Shown: positions 53,808 to 63,396 of the stretch, in pieces
Position numbering within the stretch: position 1 is the stretch's first letter
Layout: every line of letters starts with the position of its first letter
DNA from: Acetobacter oryzoeni
GTDB taxonomy: Bacteria > Pseudomonadota > Alphaproteobacteria > Acetobacterales > Acetobacteraceae
Reading direction: 5' to 3'
Assembly: GCF_004014775.2 (NCBI RefSeq)
Contig: NZ_CP042808.1
Coordinates: forward strand, 1,888,001-1,952,000
DNA length: 64,000 bases
Program-made: the position numbers and the translations under genes
The notes under the pieces: model-generated
What the model saw: the letters and a program-made list of their open reading frames with translations, nothing else
The model's database searches: none
What the model was told of the DNA's origin: nothing

Positions 53808-53862
53808 AGACATAAAGGCTTCCCCTTGGCATCCGTAAGCGGGTGCAAAGTGCTTTATGTCT
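53808..53862 (+). promoter_or_regulatory. Structured leader upstream of aroF
   Basis: AGACATAAAG at 53808-53817 pairs perfectly with 53853-53862, enclosing a smaller stem (53829-53834 with 53841-53846, one G-U). It lies about 50 nt before the DAHP synthase start. It could be an attenuator or RNA sensor, or the upstream terminator. No leader peptide rich in aromatic residues was found. Confidence 0.4.
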
Positions 53863-53912
53863 CTTTATTCAATCTTTGACCTGACCACCCTTAAACTGAC
53901 AGGAACCGCGTT

Positions 53913-55292
53913 ATGAGTGCAACGCTCACCCAGCCCAACCCGACGTCTGCGACCTGGATGCCGGATAGCTGGCGTTCGTTTCCCGTAAAGCAGATTCCCA
54001 GTTATCCGGATCAGGCCGCGCTTAAAACGGTTGAAGACCGGCTGAGTTCCTATCCGCCGCTGGTGTTTGCCGGGGAAGTGCGCACCCTGCGCAACCATCT
54101 GGCTCAGGCCGCTGCCGGGCAGGCCTTTGTGCTGCAAGGCGGCGCATGCGCTGAAAGCTTTGGTGAATTTAAAGCCAATATCGTGCGCGATACCTTCCGC
54201 GTGCTGTTGCAGATGGCCGTGGTGCTGACATTTGGCGCCAAGGTGCCGGTTGTTAAAATTGGCCGTATGGCTGGCCAGTTCGCCAAGCCGCGCTCTTCCG
54301 ATACGGAAACCGTAAATGGCGTCACCCTGCCATCTTACCGGGGTGACATTATTAACGGTTCAGACTTTACGCCTGAATCCCGCATCCCTGATCCTGCACG
54401 GATGGAAACCGGCTATTTTCAGTCCACCGGTATCCAGAACCTGCTGCGTGCGTTCTCGCACGGTGGGTATGCCAACCTGCATCAGGTGCACCGCTGGAAT
54501 CTGGGCTTTGTGGAGCGTTCTCCCCTTTCCAACCGTTACCGCGTAATGGCGGAACGCATTGGGGAAACGCTAGCATTCATGCAGGCCTGTGGGCTGAACG
54601 CTGCATCTGCCCCGCAGATTGATGAAACAGAGTTCTACACCTCTCACGAAGCGCTACTGCTGCCTTATGAGCAGGCTCTGACACGCATCGACTCGACATC
54701 TGGTGAATGGTACGACTGCTCCGCCCACTTTGTGTGGATTGGGGATCGTACCCGCCAGCCTGATGGCGCGCATGTGGAGTTCCTGCGTGGTGTGCGTAAC
54801 CCTATCGGCATTAAGGTTGGCCCCACCACCAGCGTGGAAGACATTAAAAAGCTGACAGAAATTCTGAACCCGAAAAACGAAGCCGGGCGTATTACGCTTA
54901 TCTCTCGTATGGGTGCAGATAAGATTACAGAAAAACTGCCCCCACTTATGCGGGCCGTAAAAGCGACCGGGCAGACTGTAACGTGGCTGACAGACCCGAT
55001 GCACGGCAACACCACATCCACACAGCAGAAAATCAAAACCCGTTCCTTCGATTCCATCGTGAAGGAAGTAAAAGGGTTCTTTGCTGTCTGTGCGGCAGAA
55101 AACGTGCCTGCTGGTGGCGTGCATCTGGAAATGACAGGCCAGAACGTAACGGAATGCGTAGGTGGTGCGCATTGCCTGACAGAAGAAGATCTGGGCAATC
55201 GTTACGAAACCTTCTGTGACCCGCGCCTGAATGCCGAACAATCCTTGGAACTGGCATTCCTGATTGCGGAAGAACTCAAAAGCGAACGCTAA
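53913..55292 (+). CDS. aroF: 3-deoxy-7-phosphoheptulonate synthase, class II
   Basis: 459 aa. Condenses PEP and erythrose 4-phosphate, the first step of the shikimate pathway to aromatic amino acids. Class II (plant-like) length and motifs: [19 protein letters not shown], and a [13 protein letters not shown] segment near the end. No obvious extra regulatory domain. Two branches feed it here: PEP from PPDK and erythrose 4-phosphate from the pentose phosphate route. A structured leader precedes it. Confidence 0.96.
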   Translation: MSATLTQPNPTSATWMPDSWRSFPVKQIPSYPDQAALKTVEDRLSSYPPLVFAGEVRTLRNHLAQAAAGQAFVLQGGACAESFGEFKANIVRDTFRVLLQMAVVLTFGAKVPVVKIGRMAGQFAKPRSSDTETVNGVTLPSYRGDIINGSDFTPESRIPDPARMETGYFQSTGIQNLLRAFSHGGYANLHQVHRWNLGFVERSPLSNRYRVMAERIGETLAFMQACGLNAASAPQIDETEFYTSHEALLLPYEQALTRIDSTSGEWYDCSAHFVWIGDRTRQPDGAHVEFLRGVRNPIGIKVGPTTSVEDIKKLTEILNPKNEAGRITLISRMGADKITEKLPPLMRAVKATGQTVTWLTDPMHGNTTSTQQKIKTRSFDSIVKEVKGFFAVCAAENVPAGGVHLEMTGQNVTECVGGAHCLTEEDLGNRYETFCDPRLNAEQSLELAFLIAEELKSER

Positions 55293-55420
55293 GGCAAACA
55301 CGCTTTTATGAACTCAGCCTGAACATTCAGGCTGATCACAGAACCGGGGGGTGGGGTTTACCTTGCCCCCTGTTGTTCCCATCATCCCTGCAGCCCCAAT
55401 GGCAGAAAGAGCAGATCAGG

Positions 55421-56620
55421 ATGACGCATTCCTTCTCCAAACCTTCAGCTGGCGTCTGTTCCGCCCGCACAGCAGCACCGCTTTCCGATGCGGAAATTCG
55501 CGCGCGCACAGATTCCTACTTTAATCGTACCCGCCAGATTGTAAGCCGGTTTGGAGATTGTGAGGTTACATACGCCTTCTTTATCCGTCGTCCGGTTATT
55601 TCTGCTCCGGGGCTGATGCTGGAATGGCTGAAAAATGTTATGGCCCAGCGTCAAGCCCCCTACACCGTAGATGTGGTGCACCCAGAAGGTGAATGGGTAG
55701 GTGCTGGTGAGCCGCTGGTTTACGTAACAGGCTCCTTTACCCATCTGGCGGATTTAGAAACACTGCTGTTGCAAAAACTCGGCAGCCCATGTGTTGCAGC
55801 ACACCGCGCTTACCAGATGGCGCTTTCCCTACCCCATACCCGCTTTTTGGCCATGGATGCCCGCCATTGCGCCGGGTATGAAATGCAGGAGCTTATGGCA
55901 TATGCGGCTTCTGTTGGGGGGCGTGAGGCGCAGGAAAACGGGGCTATAGGGTTTGTAGGCACAGCCAATGATGCCGTAGCACCCTTTTTTGGGGGCACAC
56001 ATGGCGCAGGCACCATGCCTCATGCCTTAATTGGCTATGCGGGCTCTACCGTGCGTGCGGCTGAAATGTTCCATGCAGAATTCCCGCATACAGACCTTGT
56101 GGTGCTGGTAGATTACTTTGGGCAGGAAATTACGGACGCACTAGCCGTTTGCAATCGCTTTCCCAAACTGGCGGCAGAAGGCAAACTGGCTGTCAGGCTG
56201 GATACGCATGGTGGCCGCTTTATGCAGGGGTTAAACCCGCAGGAATCCTATGCGGTGGTCAACCGTCATGCGCCAGAGGCACTGCGCCGTTACCGGTCTG
56301 ATAAAGAACTGCGTTACCTGATTGGCACAGGTGTTTCTGCCGCAGCCATTTGGAAAATGCGTGAAGAGCTGGACCACGCAGGTTTTCCGCACGTTAAAAT
56401 TATTGCCTCATCTGGCTTCGGCGTAACCAAATGCGCCTGTATGGCGGATGCACACGCCCCTATTGATGTTGTTGGCACAGGCTCCTTTATTCCTGAACTG
56501 TGGAACGAAACCTACGCCACAGCCGATATTGTCTCCTACAACGGCGTTGAACGGGTAAAAATCGGGCGGGAATTCCTTCTTCCCTCCTTCCGCAAAACCA
56601 CCAAAGGCGAACAGGCATGA
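55421..56620 (+). CDS. pncB: Nicotinate phosphoribosyltransferase
   Basis: 399 aa. Converts nicotinate and PRPP (with ATP) to nicotinate mononucleotide in NAD salvage. Seen: YFNRTRQIV near the start, RLDTHGGRFMQG and SSGFGVTK near the PRPP site, typical of the family. ATG 55421 is preferred because AGATCAGG precedes it; the frame upstream is not family-like. The next gene overlaps by 4 nt. pncA lies further along, completing nicotinamide salvage. Confidence 0.93.
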   Translation: MTHSFSKPSAGVCSARTAAPLSDAEIRARTDSYFNRTRQIVSRFGDCEVTYAFFIRRPVISAPGLMLEWLKNVMAQRQAPYTVDVVHPEGEWVGAGEPLVYVTGSFTHLADLETLLLQKLGSPCVAAHRAYQMALSLPHTRFLAMDARHCAGYEMQELMAYAASVGGREAQENGAIGFVGTANDAVAPFFGGTHGAGTMPHALIGYAGSTVRAAEMFHAEFPHTDLVVLVDYFGQEITDALAVCNRFPKLAAEGKLAVRLDTHGGRFMQGLNPQESYAVVNRHAPEALRRYRSDKELRYLIGTGVSAAAIWKMREELDHAGFPHVKIIASSGFGVTKCACMADAHAPIDVVGTGSFIPELWNETYATADIVSYNGVERVKIGREFLLPSFRKTTKGEQA

Positions 56621-57036
56621 CCGAGAAGACTGATACCGAAGACAAAACATGGAAAGTTCGCATTCTGGATCTTTCTGGGGGTGCGGAAGATAACATTGTG
56701 GAAGATGTTGGCGTTTTTCATGATCTGGCCCACGCCAACGCATTTGCCCGCGCCTATGTGCGCGACAGTGTAGAACGCTGCCGCACCCCCGGCGCCAGCG
56801 CCAAAGATGTGCTGACAACGTGGTTCAGCTTTGGTGAAGATGCCGTTGTGCTGGATGCAGGTGAAGATGGCTGGCATTCCGCCAATGAGCTGGATGATTT
56901 TACAGCCCACCGCGCAACACCGATGGAACGAGACTGGCGCGCGCTGGACCCGCGCCGGCTGGTTGAAGATAACGAAGACCTGACAGACCTTTACGGCACG
57001 ACAGACGATGCCGATAATGGCGGCCACCAGCACTAA
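56617..57036 (+). CDS. Unknown acidic protein coupled to pncB
   Basis: 139 aa, strongly acidic, with many Asp and Glu. The ATG overlaps the pncB stop (ATGA). The first 70 residues (WKVRILDLSGG, then FHDLAHANAFARAYVRDSVERC) look like a small alpha/beta fold; the tail is disordered and ends GGHQH. No family recognised. Location suggests a function tied to the NAD/tRNA-charging run, but this is inferred only from position. Confidence 0.75.
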   Translation: MTEKTDTEDKTWKVRILDLSGGAEDNIVEDVGVFHDLAHANAFARAYVRDSVERCRTPGASAKDVLTTWFSFGEDAVVLDAGEDGWHSANELDDFTAHRATPMERDWRALDPRRLVEDNEDLTDLYGTTDDADNGGHQH

Positions 57037-57092
57037 CACAGCATAACGCTGTGGCTGGCCTTTCCTGTTCATTCGCGCCATAAGCTTCTGTC

Positions 57093-58421
57093 ATGAAACT
57101 CCGTTTTGCTCCCAGCCCTACCGGCCTCCTGCATGTTGGCAATGCCCGTCAGGCACTTGCCAATGCCCTTTACGCCCGCCGCCACGGTGGCCAATTCCAA
57201 CTTCGTATTGATGATACGGACATCGGCCGCTCCCGCGAGGAGCTGGTGGAAGCTATCCAGAAAGATCTGCACTGGATGGGCATTCAGTGGGATGAAACCT
57301 TCCGGCAGACAGAACGGCTGGACCGCTACGCTGCAGCTATTGAGAAGCTGAAGGCTTCTGGCCACCTTTACCCCTGCTTTGAAAGCGAGCAGGAACTGGC
57401 CGCCAAGCGCGAAACACAGATCCGCCAGCGCCGCGCCCCGGTTTATGACCGCGCCATGCTGAAAATGACCCCCCAGCAGCGCGCCCAGGCAGAAGCAAAT
57501 GGTAAAGTGCCCTATTGGCGCTTCAAGCTATCCAACACCACCGTGCGCTGGCGCGATATGGTGATGGGCGATTGCCAGGTTAAACTCCCTTCTGTTTCAG
57601 ACCCCGTTCTGGTGCGCACAGATGGCACGGTGCTGTACACACTGGCCTCTGTTGTGGATGATCTGGAAACAGGCATTACCCACATTATCCGTGGGGAAGA
57701 CCACGTGACCAACACGGGCGTGCAGATTGATATTGCCCAAGCCCTTGGCGCACATCCTGACCATTTCCGTTTTGCACATCTGCCGCTGCTGCTTGATGAA
57801 AACGGTGGCAAACTTTCCAAACGCTTTGATGCGTGTTCACTACGCACATTCCGTCAGGACGGCATAGAAGCAACCGCGCTGATCTCCTACCTTGCCCGCC
57901 TTGGTTCTTCGGATGATCCGGTGCTGCTCCCGTTTGATGAGCAGGCCAAGATATACGATATTTCCCATATCTCCCGCTCTGCAGCACGGTTTGATACCCG
58001 CCAGCTTCTGGCCATGAACCATAAGCTGCTGGCCCAGACACCCTATGCAGATGTGGCTGACAGATTGCCTAAAGGCGCGACCGAAGCCTTCTGGCTGGCT
58101 ATTCGCGGGAATATCGAACTGCTTTCAGAAGCACGCCTGTGGCATAATATAACGGATGGAGACATCATCCCTCCTGTGCAGGAAGGTGAAGATGACTTCC
58201 TGAAAGAAGCCGCCAGCTTGTTGCCGCCTGAACCGTGGGATGAAACCACATGGAAGGCATGGACAACCGCTGTGCGTGAAAAAACGGGCCGTTCTGGCAA
58301 AGCCCTGTTTCACCCCCTCCGTCTGGCACTGACAGGGGAAGAACAAGGGCCGGAACTGCGTGATCTTCTGCCGTTAATTGGCCGCTCCCGCGCCTTGGCC
58401 CGGCTGCTTCCTTCTGCATAA
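57093..58421 (+). CDS. gltX: Glutamyl-tRNA synthetase
   Basis: 442 aa. Class I synthetase charging tRNA-Glu (and possibly tRNA-Gln in organisms using the amidotransferase route). The HIGH motif appears as HVGN at 14-17 and KMSKS as KLSKR at 240-244. Many alphaproteobacteria carry two GltX enzymes; this short form could be either one. It lies between pncB and pncA, 12 nt from the latter. Confidence 0.94.
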   Translation: MKLRFAPSPTGLLHVGNARQALANALYARRHGGQFQLRIDDTDIGRSREELVEAIQKDLHWMGIQWDETFRQTERLDRYAAAIEKLKASGHLYPCFESEQELAAKRETQIRQRRAPVYDRAMLKMTPQQRAQAEANGKVPYWRFKLSNTTVRWRDMVMGDCQVKLPSVSDPVLVRTDGTVLYTLASVVDDLETGITHIIRGEDHVTNTGVQIDIAQALGAHPDHFRFAHLPLLLDENGGKLSKRFDACSLRTFRQDGIEATALISYLARLGSSDDPVLLPFDEQAKIYDISHISRSAARFDTRQLLAMNHKLLAQTPYADVADRLPKGATEAFWLAIRGNIELLSEARLWHNITDGDIIPPVQEGEDDFLKEAASLLPPEPWDETTWKAWTTAVREKTGRSGKALFHPLRLALTGEEQGPELRDLLPLIGRSRALARLLPSA

Positions 58422-58433
58422 AGAGTAACACAC

Positions 58434-59063
58434 ATGCCTCTGCAATCAGCGCCTTCCCTTCCTGCCTTTATACCGGGCAAAACGGATGCGCTGATTGTGG
58501 TGGATGTGCAGAACGATTTTCTGCCAGATGGCGCTCTGCCTGTGCCCAAAGGTCATACCATTGTGCCTGTTATTAACAGATTGGCACATTTACCTTTTGG
58601 GTTGATCGTGACCTCGCAGGACTGGCACCCATCCGATCATGTTTCTTTCAAAACCACTCATCAGAACGGTCTGTGGCCTCCACATTGTGTAGCCAATACA
58701 CACGGAGCAGACTTTCCCCAAGATTTACACCTGCCTGAACGTACCCTGCACCTGTTTAAAGGCGCACAATCCGATCAGGACAGTTACTCTGCTTTTGGGG
58801 CTCAAACACAGTCGGGCCAGTTGCTTGATGCTGTTTTAAAACAGCATGGCATCACACGTGTTTTTGTATGTGGCTTGGCATTGGAATACTGCGTGCAAGC
58901 CACTGCACTAGATGCACAAAAAGCCGGATATACAACCGTGCTTCTTACAGATGCCACCCAAGGTCTAGAGTCTGACCTCACCCCCACTTTAATGGCCTGT
59001 CAGGCAAAAGGTATTTTGCTGTATTCTGGTTTACAATTACACACACCTTACTTAACGCGCTGA
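58434..59063 (+). CDS. pncA: Nicotinamidase
   Basis: 209 aa. Hydrolyses nicotinamide to nicotinate, feeding PncB. Catalytic triad visible: Asp24 (VVDVQNDF), Lys109 (HLFKGA) and Cys153 (EYCVQ). The metal-site residues Asp63 and His65 lie in SQDWHPSDH. Isochorismatase fold, normal length. It may also hydrolyse pyrazinamide, like other PncA proteins. Starts 12 nt after gltX. Confidence 0.95.
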   Translation: MPLQSAPSLPAFIPGKTDALIVVDVQNDFLPDGALPVPKGHTIVPVINRLAHLPFGLIVTSQDWHPSDHVSFKTTHQNGLWPPHCVANTHGADFPQDLHLPERTLHLFKGAQSDQDSYSAFGAQTQSGQLLDAVLKQHGITRVFVCGLALEYCVQATALDAQKAGYTTVLLTDATQGLESDLTPTLMACQAKGILLYSGLQLHTPYLTR

Positions 59064-59096
59064 TTCATACCCTACGCAAACCAGCCAGAGGTTTTT

Positions 59097-60401
59097 ATGC
59101 GTAACAGTCTTTCTCGCCGTCGTTTTAGTCTTTGCTGTGCTGGTATGGGCATTTCTGCTCTGGCTGGACCACCCATTGTTGCACGTGCAACATCTATTCC
59201 CGAACTGATGGAACGCGAGCCGCCCATGCTGGAAACCCTTAAATGGGCACCGCATGTGCATAAGGCCATTCAGACCGTTATCAACGCCAACGGGCAATAT
59301 TCCTCCACCTACAACCCGCAGCGCCGGCCCTACGTGGTGGTGGACTGGAACAACACAGCCATTGTGGGCGATGTGCAGGAAACGCTGTTCCTCTACATGC
59401 TGGAACACTTTAGTTTTCTGATGCGTGCAGATGAATTCCGGCATCTCATCCACGTGCATGCATTTGCGCACCCCTTACCGGCACCATTTGTTAATATGGC
59501 CGGGCAACCTGTTTCCTTTCCTGTGCTGGTGGATGATCTGATAGAGGATTACCGTGCACTGGCAGCCCGTTATGGGCACATGCCCCACCCACTCCCACGG
59601 GATGTGTTGGCAAAAGATGTCACTCTTCAAGCTTTTCGGGCCAGAATGGCCTTTTGCCAACAGGCTGTTGCCACACTACATGGGCCAGAAGCCGCACAAC
59701 GCTGGATGATACGGCTGGTCGCAGGGCAGACGGCAACAGACGTTATAGCCCTTAGCCGTGCCGCTAACGAATGGTGCCTTGGGGCTTCCATAACCACGCA
59801 AACATGGGAATGCCCGGCAGAACGCCCCGGCAAGGCAGGCCCGGTATCTACCAAAGTTGTGCAAGCTCTGCGCCTTACGCCGGAAATGGCCAACCTGTTC
59901 CAGATCTTGCAAGAACACGGGATAGACCCGGTTATCTGCACCTCCGGCATGGAGGATATTACGGCGCTTTTCGCCACATCGGCTGAATATGGATACAACC
60001 TGCCGCGTGAACATGTTTTTGGCGCACGTTTGGCCGAGCGTAAAAAAATCCTGCTTTCCACCGAGGTCGCACATTACCCCTTCCCGGCAGATGCAGGAAA
60101 AACCGCCATTATTCACAAATACTTTGTCGCAAAACGGCAAATGTCGCCGCTCATGATTTTTGCGGGAGAAGATTGCTCAGCGCATATGCTGGAAGCTTTT
60201 CCTGACAGCAAGCTGAACTGTCTGATAAACCGCAAACAATCCGCCCCCATGCAGAAATTTTTGCAAAAGGCCGCACAATCTGCCTCAGACACCGCGCCCC
60301 GGCAGTTTTACCTGCAAGGGCGTGATGAAAACACAGGGGAATGGCTGCCAGAAGAAGGCAGTATTCTATTGGGGGAAACCAATCCTTCCCTCCCCACCTG
60401 A
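59097..60401 (+). CDS. Tat-exported HAD-fold protein with altered catalytic motif
   Basis: 434 aa. A twin-arginine signal SRRRFSL near residues 6-12 and a hydrophobic core indicate export of a folded protein. HAD motif I reads DWNNT (Asp83-Trp84-Asn85-Asn86-Thr87), where secreted HAD phosphatases usually have DWDNT. Motif II looks like CTSGMED, and the usual acidic motif IV is degenerate (AGEDCSAHM). So the nucleophile is kept but the general acid/base Asp is lost. It could be a slow phosphatase or a binding protein. Ribosome site AGAGG before the ATG. Confidence 0.82.
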   Translation: MRNSLSRRRFSLCCAGMGISALAGPPIVARATSIPELMEREPPMLETLKWAPHVHKAIQTVINANGQYSSTYNPQRRPYVVVDWNNTAIVGDVQETLFLYMLEHFSFLMRADEFRHLIHVHAFAHPLPAPFVNMAGQPVSFPVLVDDLIEDYRALAARYGHMPHPLPRDVLAKDVTLQAFRARMAFCQQAVATLHGPEAAQRWMIRLVAGQTATDVIALSRAANEWCLGASITTQTWECPAERPGKAGPVSTKVVQALRLTPEMANLFQILQEHGIDPVICTSGMEDITALFATSAEYGYNLPREHVFGARLAERKKILLSTEVAHYPFPADAGKTAIIHKYFVAKRQMSPLMIFAGEDCSAHMLEAFPDSKLNCLINRKQSAPMQKFLQKAAQSASDTAPRQFYLQGRDENTGEWLPEEGSILLGETNPSLPT

Positions 60402-60406
60402 TAGAA

Positions 60407-62779
60407 TTAGGATTTGGGCTTCCACCGGTTCAGCAACAAAGAATTGCTGACAACGGAAACAGAACTCATCGCCATGGCAGCCCCTGCCAAAACCGGGTCC
60501 AGCTTACCAAGGGCTGCCAAAGGCAAACCGAGAACATTGTAAATAAAAGCAAAAAACAGGTTCTGCCATATTTTGGAAACCGTGGCGCGTGAGAGAGAAA
60601 GCGCATCCACCAAAGCCAGTAAGTTGCTGCGCATTAGCACAACATCGGCCGTTTCCAAGGCAATATCTGCCCCAGCACCTATGGCAAAACCAACATCGGC
60701 AGAGGCTAGAGCTGGGGCATCATTAATACCATCGCCCACCATGCCCACGCACTTGCCCTGCTCTTTCAGTTTACGAATTTCAGCCTCTTTGCCATCTGGC
60801 AGCACGCCAGCAATAACTGTTTTTATGCCCACCTGCTGGGCCACGGCCTGCGCCACACGGGCGTTGTCCCCCGTAAGCATCACCACATCCAAACCCTGCT
60901 GCTGCAAGGCTGCTACTGCTTCTTGCGCTTCTGGGCGGATCTGATCTGCCAGCACAAACCATGCCAAAACCGTTTGCCCCTGCGCCACACCCACAACTGT
61001 ACGCCCCTGCTGTTGCCAGCTTTGGGTAAGATCAGGATCGATCGTGCACCCCAAGGTATCCAGATATGCAGGAGAACCCAACGCAATAGGGTGGCCCTGA
61101 TATTCTGCTCTAACACCCTGCCCCGGCACAGCCTGAAAGCCAGATATTTCTGCCGCAGTAACATCCTGCGCACGTGCATAGTTCACAACCGCACGCGCTA
61201 ACGGATGTTCGGATTGGCTTTCCAGCGCATATGCCACGGCAAGTACATCATGTGCAAAAACATGCTCTGCCACCTGAACATCCACAACTGCGGGCTGCCC
61301 TTGGGTTAAGGTGCCTGTTTTATCCACCACAAGCGTTGTGAGCTTGCGTGTCTGTTCCAGCGCATCTGCATTACGGAACAAGATTCCCGCACGTGCGCCC
61401 AGCCCCGTGCCCACCATAATGGCGGTAGGAGTAGCCAACCCCAAAGAGCACGGGCAGGCGATGACCAGCACGGAAATAGCGTTAACAAGGCTTTGGTCCC
61501 ACACACCTGTTAGCAACCAGCCTGTGGCAAATGTCAGCACAGCCAGCGCCAGCACCACCGGCACAAAAACAGACGCCACCTTATCTGCCAGCCGCTGCAC
61601 ACTGGCTTTGCTGCCCTGTGCCTGCTCTACCATATGCACAATGCCTGCCAGCACTGTCTGGCTGCCAACACCGGTTACTTTGGCGCGCAGGGCTCCTGTC
61701 TGGTTTAATGTGCCTGCAAACACGTTGGCACCCGTTTGCTTGGCAACAGGCACACTCTCACCCGTCAGCATGGCCTCGTTCACATCCGATGCACCAGAAA
61801 GCACCACACCATCTACCGGAATACTCTCACCGGGGCGCACCAGAAACACATTGCCCACTTGTAACTGCTCTACGGGCTCATCGGTTATCTGCCCAGCGCG
61901 TTCAACATGTGCTGTTCTGGGCTGAAGCCGCAGCAGGCTTTCCATACCAGCACCTGCGCGCGCCTTGGCGCGGGCCTCCAACAAACGGCCCAGCAATACC
62001 AGCGTAATCACCAGTGCGCTGGCCTCAAAATAAACAGGCTGATCTAGCCCAAACAGCACCACAACCGCGCTGAAGCCATAGGCAATGCTGGTGCCCAAAA
62101 CCACCAGTACATCCATGGTGGCGGCACCGCTGCGCAATGCGTGCCATGCACCCGCATAAAAGGAGCGGCCACACCAAAACTGCACCACAGTAGCCAAAAC
62201 AAGCTGCACCCATAGCGGCAACATAACCGTATGGTGTGCGCCTACCATCATACCCACCATTTCCAGCAGAAATGGCAGGCTTAAAACCGCAGCCAGCACA
62301 AAACCTGTTAGTGCGGTGCGCCATTCCTTCTGCCGCTGATGTTTGGCTTCTTCCGCTGTTTTCTGTTGGAAGACACTTGCGCCATATCCGGCTTTTTCTA
62401 CCCCAGCTATCAGCGCCTGCGCGGTAACTATGCCGGGAACAAAAGTAACGTGTGCACGCTCGGTAGCCAGATTAACGTTTGCATGCACAGATGGCAGGGC
62501 GTTCAGCACATTTTCCACCCGTCCGGCACAGCCCGCACAAGAAAGCCCTGTCAGAGCCAGATCCACGCTGGATGTCTGCGCTCCAAACCCGGCTTTGGTA
62601 ACGGCGTCCAATATATCCGTTACGTTGCTTGCACCTGCTCCCAAATCAACCTGTGCCTTGGCCGTTGCAAAATTGACAGAGGCCTGCACACCCTCCAGCC
62701 TGTTCAGCACTTTTTCCAGCCGGGCAGCGCATGCGGCGCAGGACATCCCTTCTACCGGGAAACTGATTGTCTGGCTCAT
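60407..62779 (-). CDS. copA: Copper-exporting P1B-type ATPase
   Basis: 790 aa. Two N-terminal heavy-metal-binding domains with CxxC sites (Cys14/Cys17 and Cys81/Cys84), then eight predicted membrane segments. The metal-site CPC is at 442-444, typical of copper exporters, and the phosphorylation site DKTGTLT has Asp486. GDGIND and a C-terminal MSSVSVV segment (Cu(I) selectivity) are present. It pumps Cu(I) out of the cytoplasm. Divergent to the His-rich protein and multicopper oxidase. Confidence 0.96.
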   Translation of the reverse strand: MSQTISFPVEGMSCAACAARLEKVLNRLEGVQASVNFATAKAQVDLGAGASNVTDILDAVTKAGFGAQTSSVDLALTGLSCAGCAGRVENVLNALPSVHANVNLATERAHVTFVPGIVTAQALIAGVEKAGYGASVFQQKTAEEAKHQRQKEWRTALTGFVLAAVLSLPFLLEMVGMMVGAHHTVMLPLWVQLVLATVVQFWCGRSFYAGAWHALRSGAATMDVLVVLGTSIAYGFSAVVVLFGLDQPVYFEASALVITLVLLGRLLEARAKARAGAGMESLLRLQPRTAHVERAGQITDEPVEQLQVGNVFLVRPGESIPVDGVVLSGASDVNEAMLTGESVPVAKQTGANVFAGTLNQTGALRAKVTGVGSQTVLAGIVHMVEQAQGSKASVQRLADKVASVFVPVVLALAVLTFATGWLLTGVWDQSLVNAISVLVIACPCSLGLATPTAIMVGTGLGARAGILFRNADALEQTRKLTTLVVDKTGTLTQGQPAVVDVQVAEHVFAHDVLAVAYALESQSEHPLARAVVNYARAQDVTAAEISGFQAVPGQGVRAEYQGHPIALGSPAYLDTLGCTIDPDLTQSWQQQGRTVVGVAQGQTVLAWFVLADQIRPEAQEAVAALQQQGLDVVMLTGDNARVAQAVAQQVGIKTVIAGVLPDGKEAEIRKLKEQGKCVGMVGDGINDAPALASADVGFAIGAGADIALETADVVLMRSNLLALVDALSLSRATVSKIWQNLFFAFIYNVLGLPLAALGKLDPVLAGAAMAMSSVSVVSNSLLLNRWKPKS

Positions 62780-62844
62780 TCACCCTACTCCGCCTGTAAC
62801 TGCCACGCCTGCGCACCGCACCAGAAAACCACTATGATACGACT

Positions 62845-62859
62845 TCCTGCTTTGCAGGA
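62845..62859. promoter_or_regulatory. Inverted repeat in the divergent copper promoter region
   Basis: TCCTGC, a 3-nt spacer and GCAGGA form a perfect 6+6 inverted repeat, about 65 nt from the copA start and 44 nt before the His-rich gene. It is a candidate operator for a metal sensor. It does not match a full CueR, CsoR or CopY consensus. Confidence 0.35.
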
Positions 62860-62902
62860 CATTTTCTTGCTCTCATATACACATTGCAGATATGGTGGCG
62901 AG

Positions 62903-63322
62903 ATGATGGATCGCATCCTGCCTTTCAGAAAAATTCTGAGCGGCCTGCTTTTTGTAGCAGTGCTGATAAGCTTGCATGCGCTTTTGCCGGGCAAGATATT
63001 TGCATCCGCCCACGCCATGACGAACTGGCACACAGGCTTACAATCTGCCGAGTGCCATTCTCATGCTTCCATGAACATGCCGATGGAACATCATGCGGCA
63101 CATGCTGCTCATTGTGCATTGCAAACCCATACACACCATCATCAACAGCATTGTTGCCAGCCAGACTGCTCTGCAGCCGGCCTTTCTGCGCTTCTGCCTT
63201 ATACGCCTGCGCATGATGCTGCATGGCAAATGCCTGCGCATCGGTTACGCAGGAATGTTTTATTCCTGCCAGATTACACAGCAGATCCCCTGCTCAGACC
63301 ACCCAAACTGCATAACGCCTGA
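62903..63322 (+). CDS. His/Met/Cys-rich exported protein, probable copper-binding
   Basis: 139 aa from ATG 62903; GGTGGCGAG precedes it. N-terminal signal or membrane segment at about 10-33. Residues about 50-95 are crowded with His, Met and Cys (for example MNMPMEHHAAHAAH, HTHHHQQHCC). This suits Cu(I)/Cu(II) binding in the periplasm. The frame continues far upstream, but that part is the antisense of copA. It is followed by the multicopper oxidase. No named family recognised with confidence. Confidence 0.78.
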   Translation: MMDRILPFRKILSGLLFVAVLISLHALLPGKIFASAHAMTNWHTGLQSAECHSHASMNMPMEHHAAHAAHCALQTHTHHHQQHCCQPDCSAAGLSALLPYTPAHDAAWQMPAHRLRRNVLFLPDYTADPLLRPPKLHNA

Positions 63323-63396
63323 TTTTTCATACGTTTTAATCAGTCGGTCTGCGCGTTCCTATATGCGTGCAGCATGATGCAGAATGGACAATACCC

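Noticed and set aside
62339..62902. Upstream part of the frame that contains the His-rich protein
   Set aside because: It runs antisense through the copA metal-binding domains; the real start is ATG 62903 with a ribosome site.
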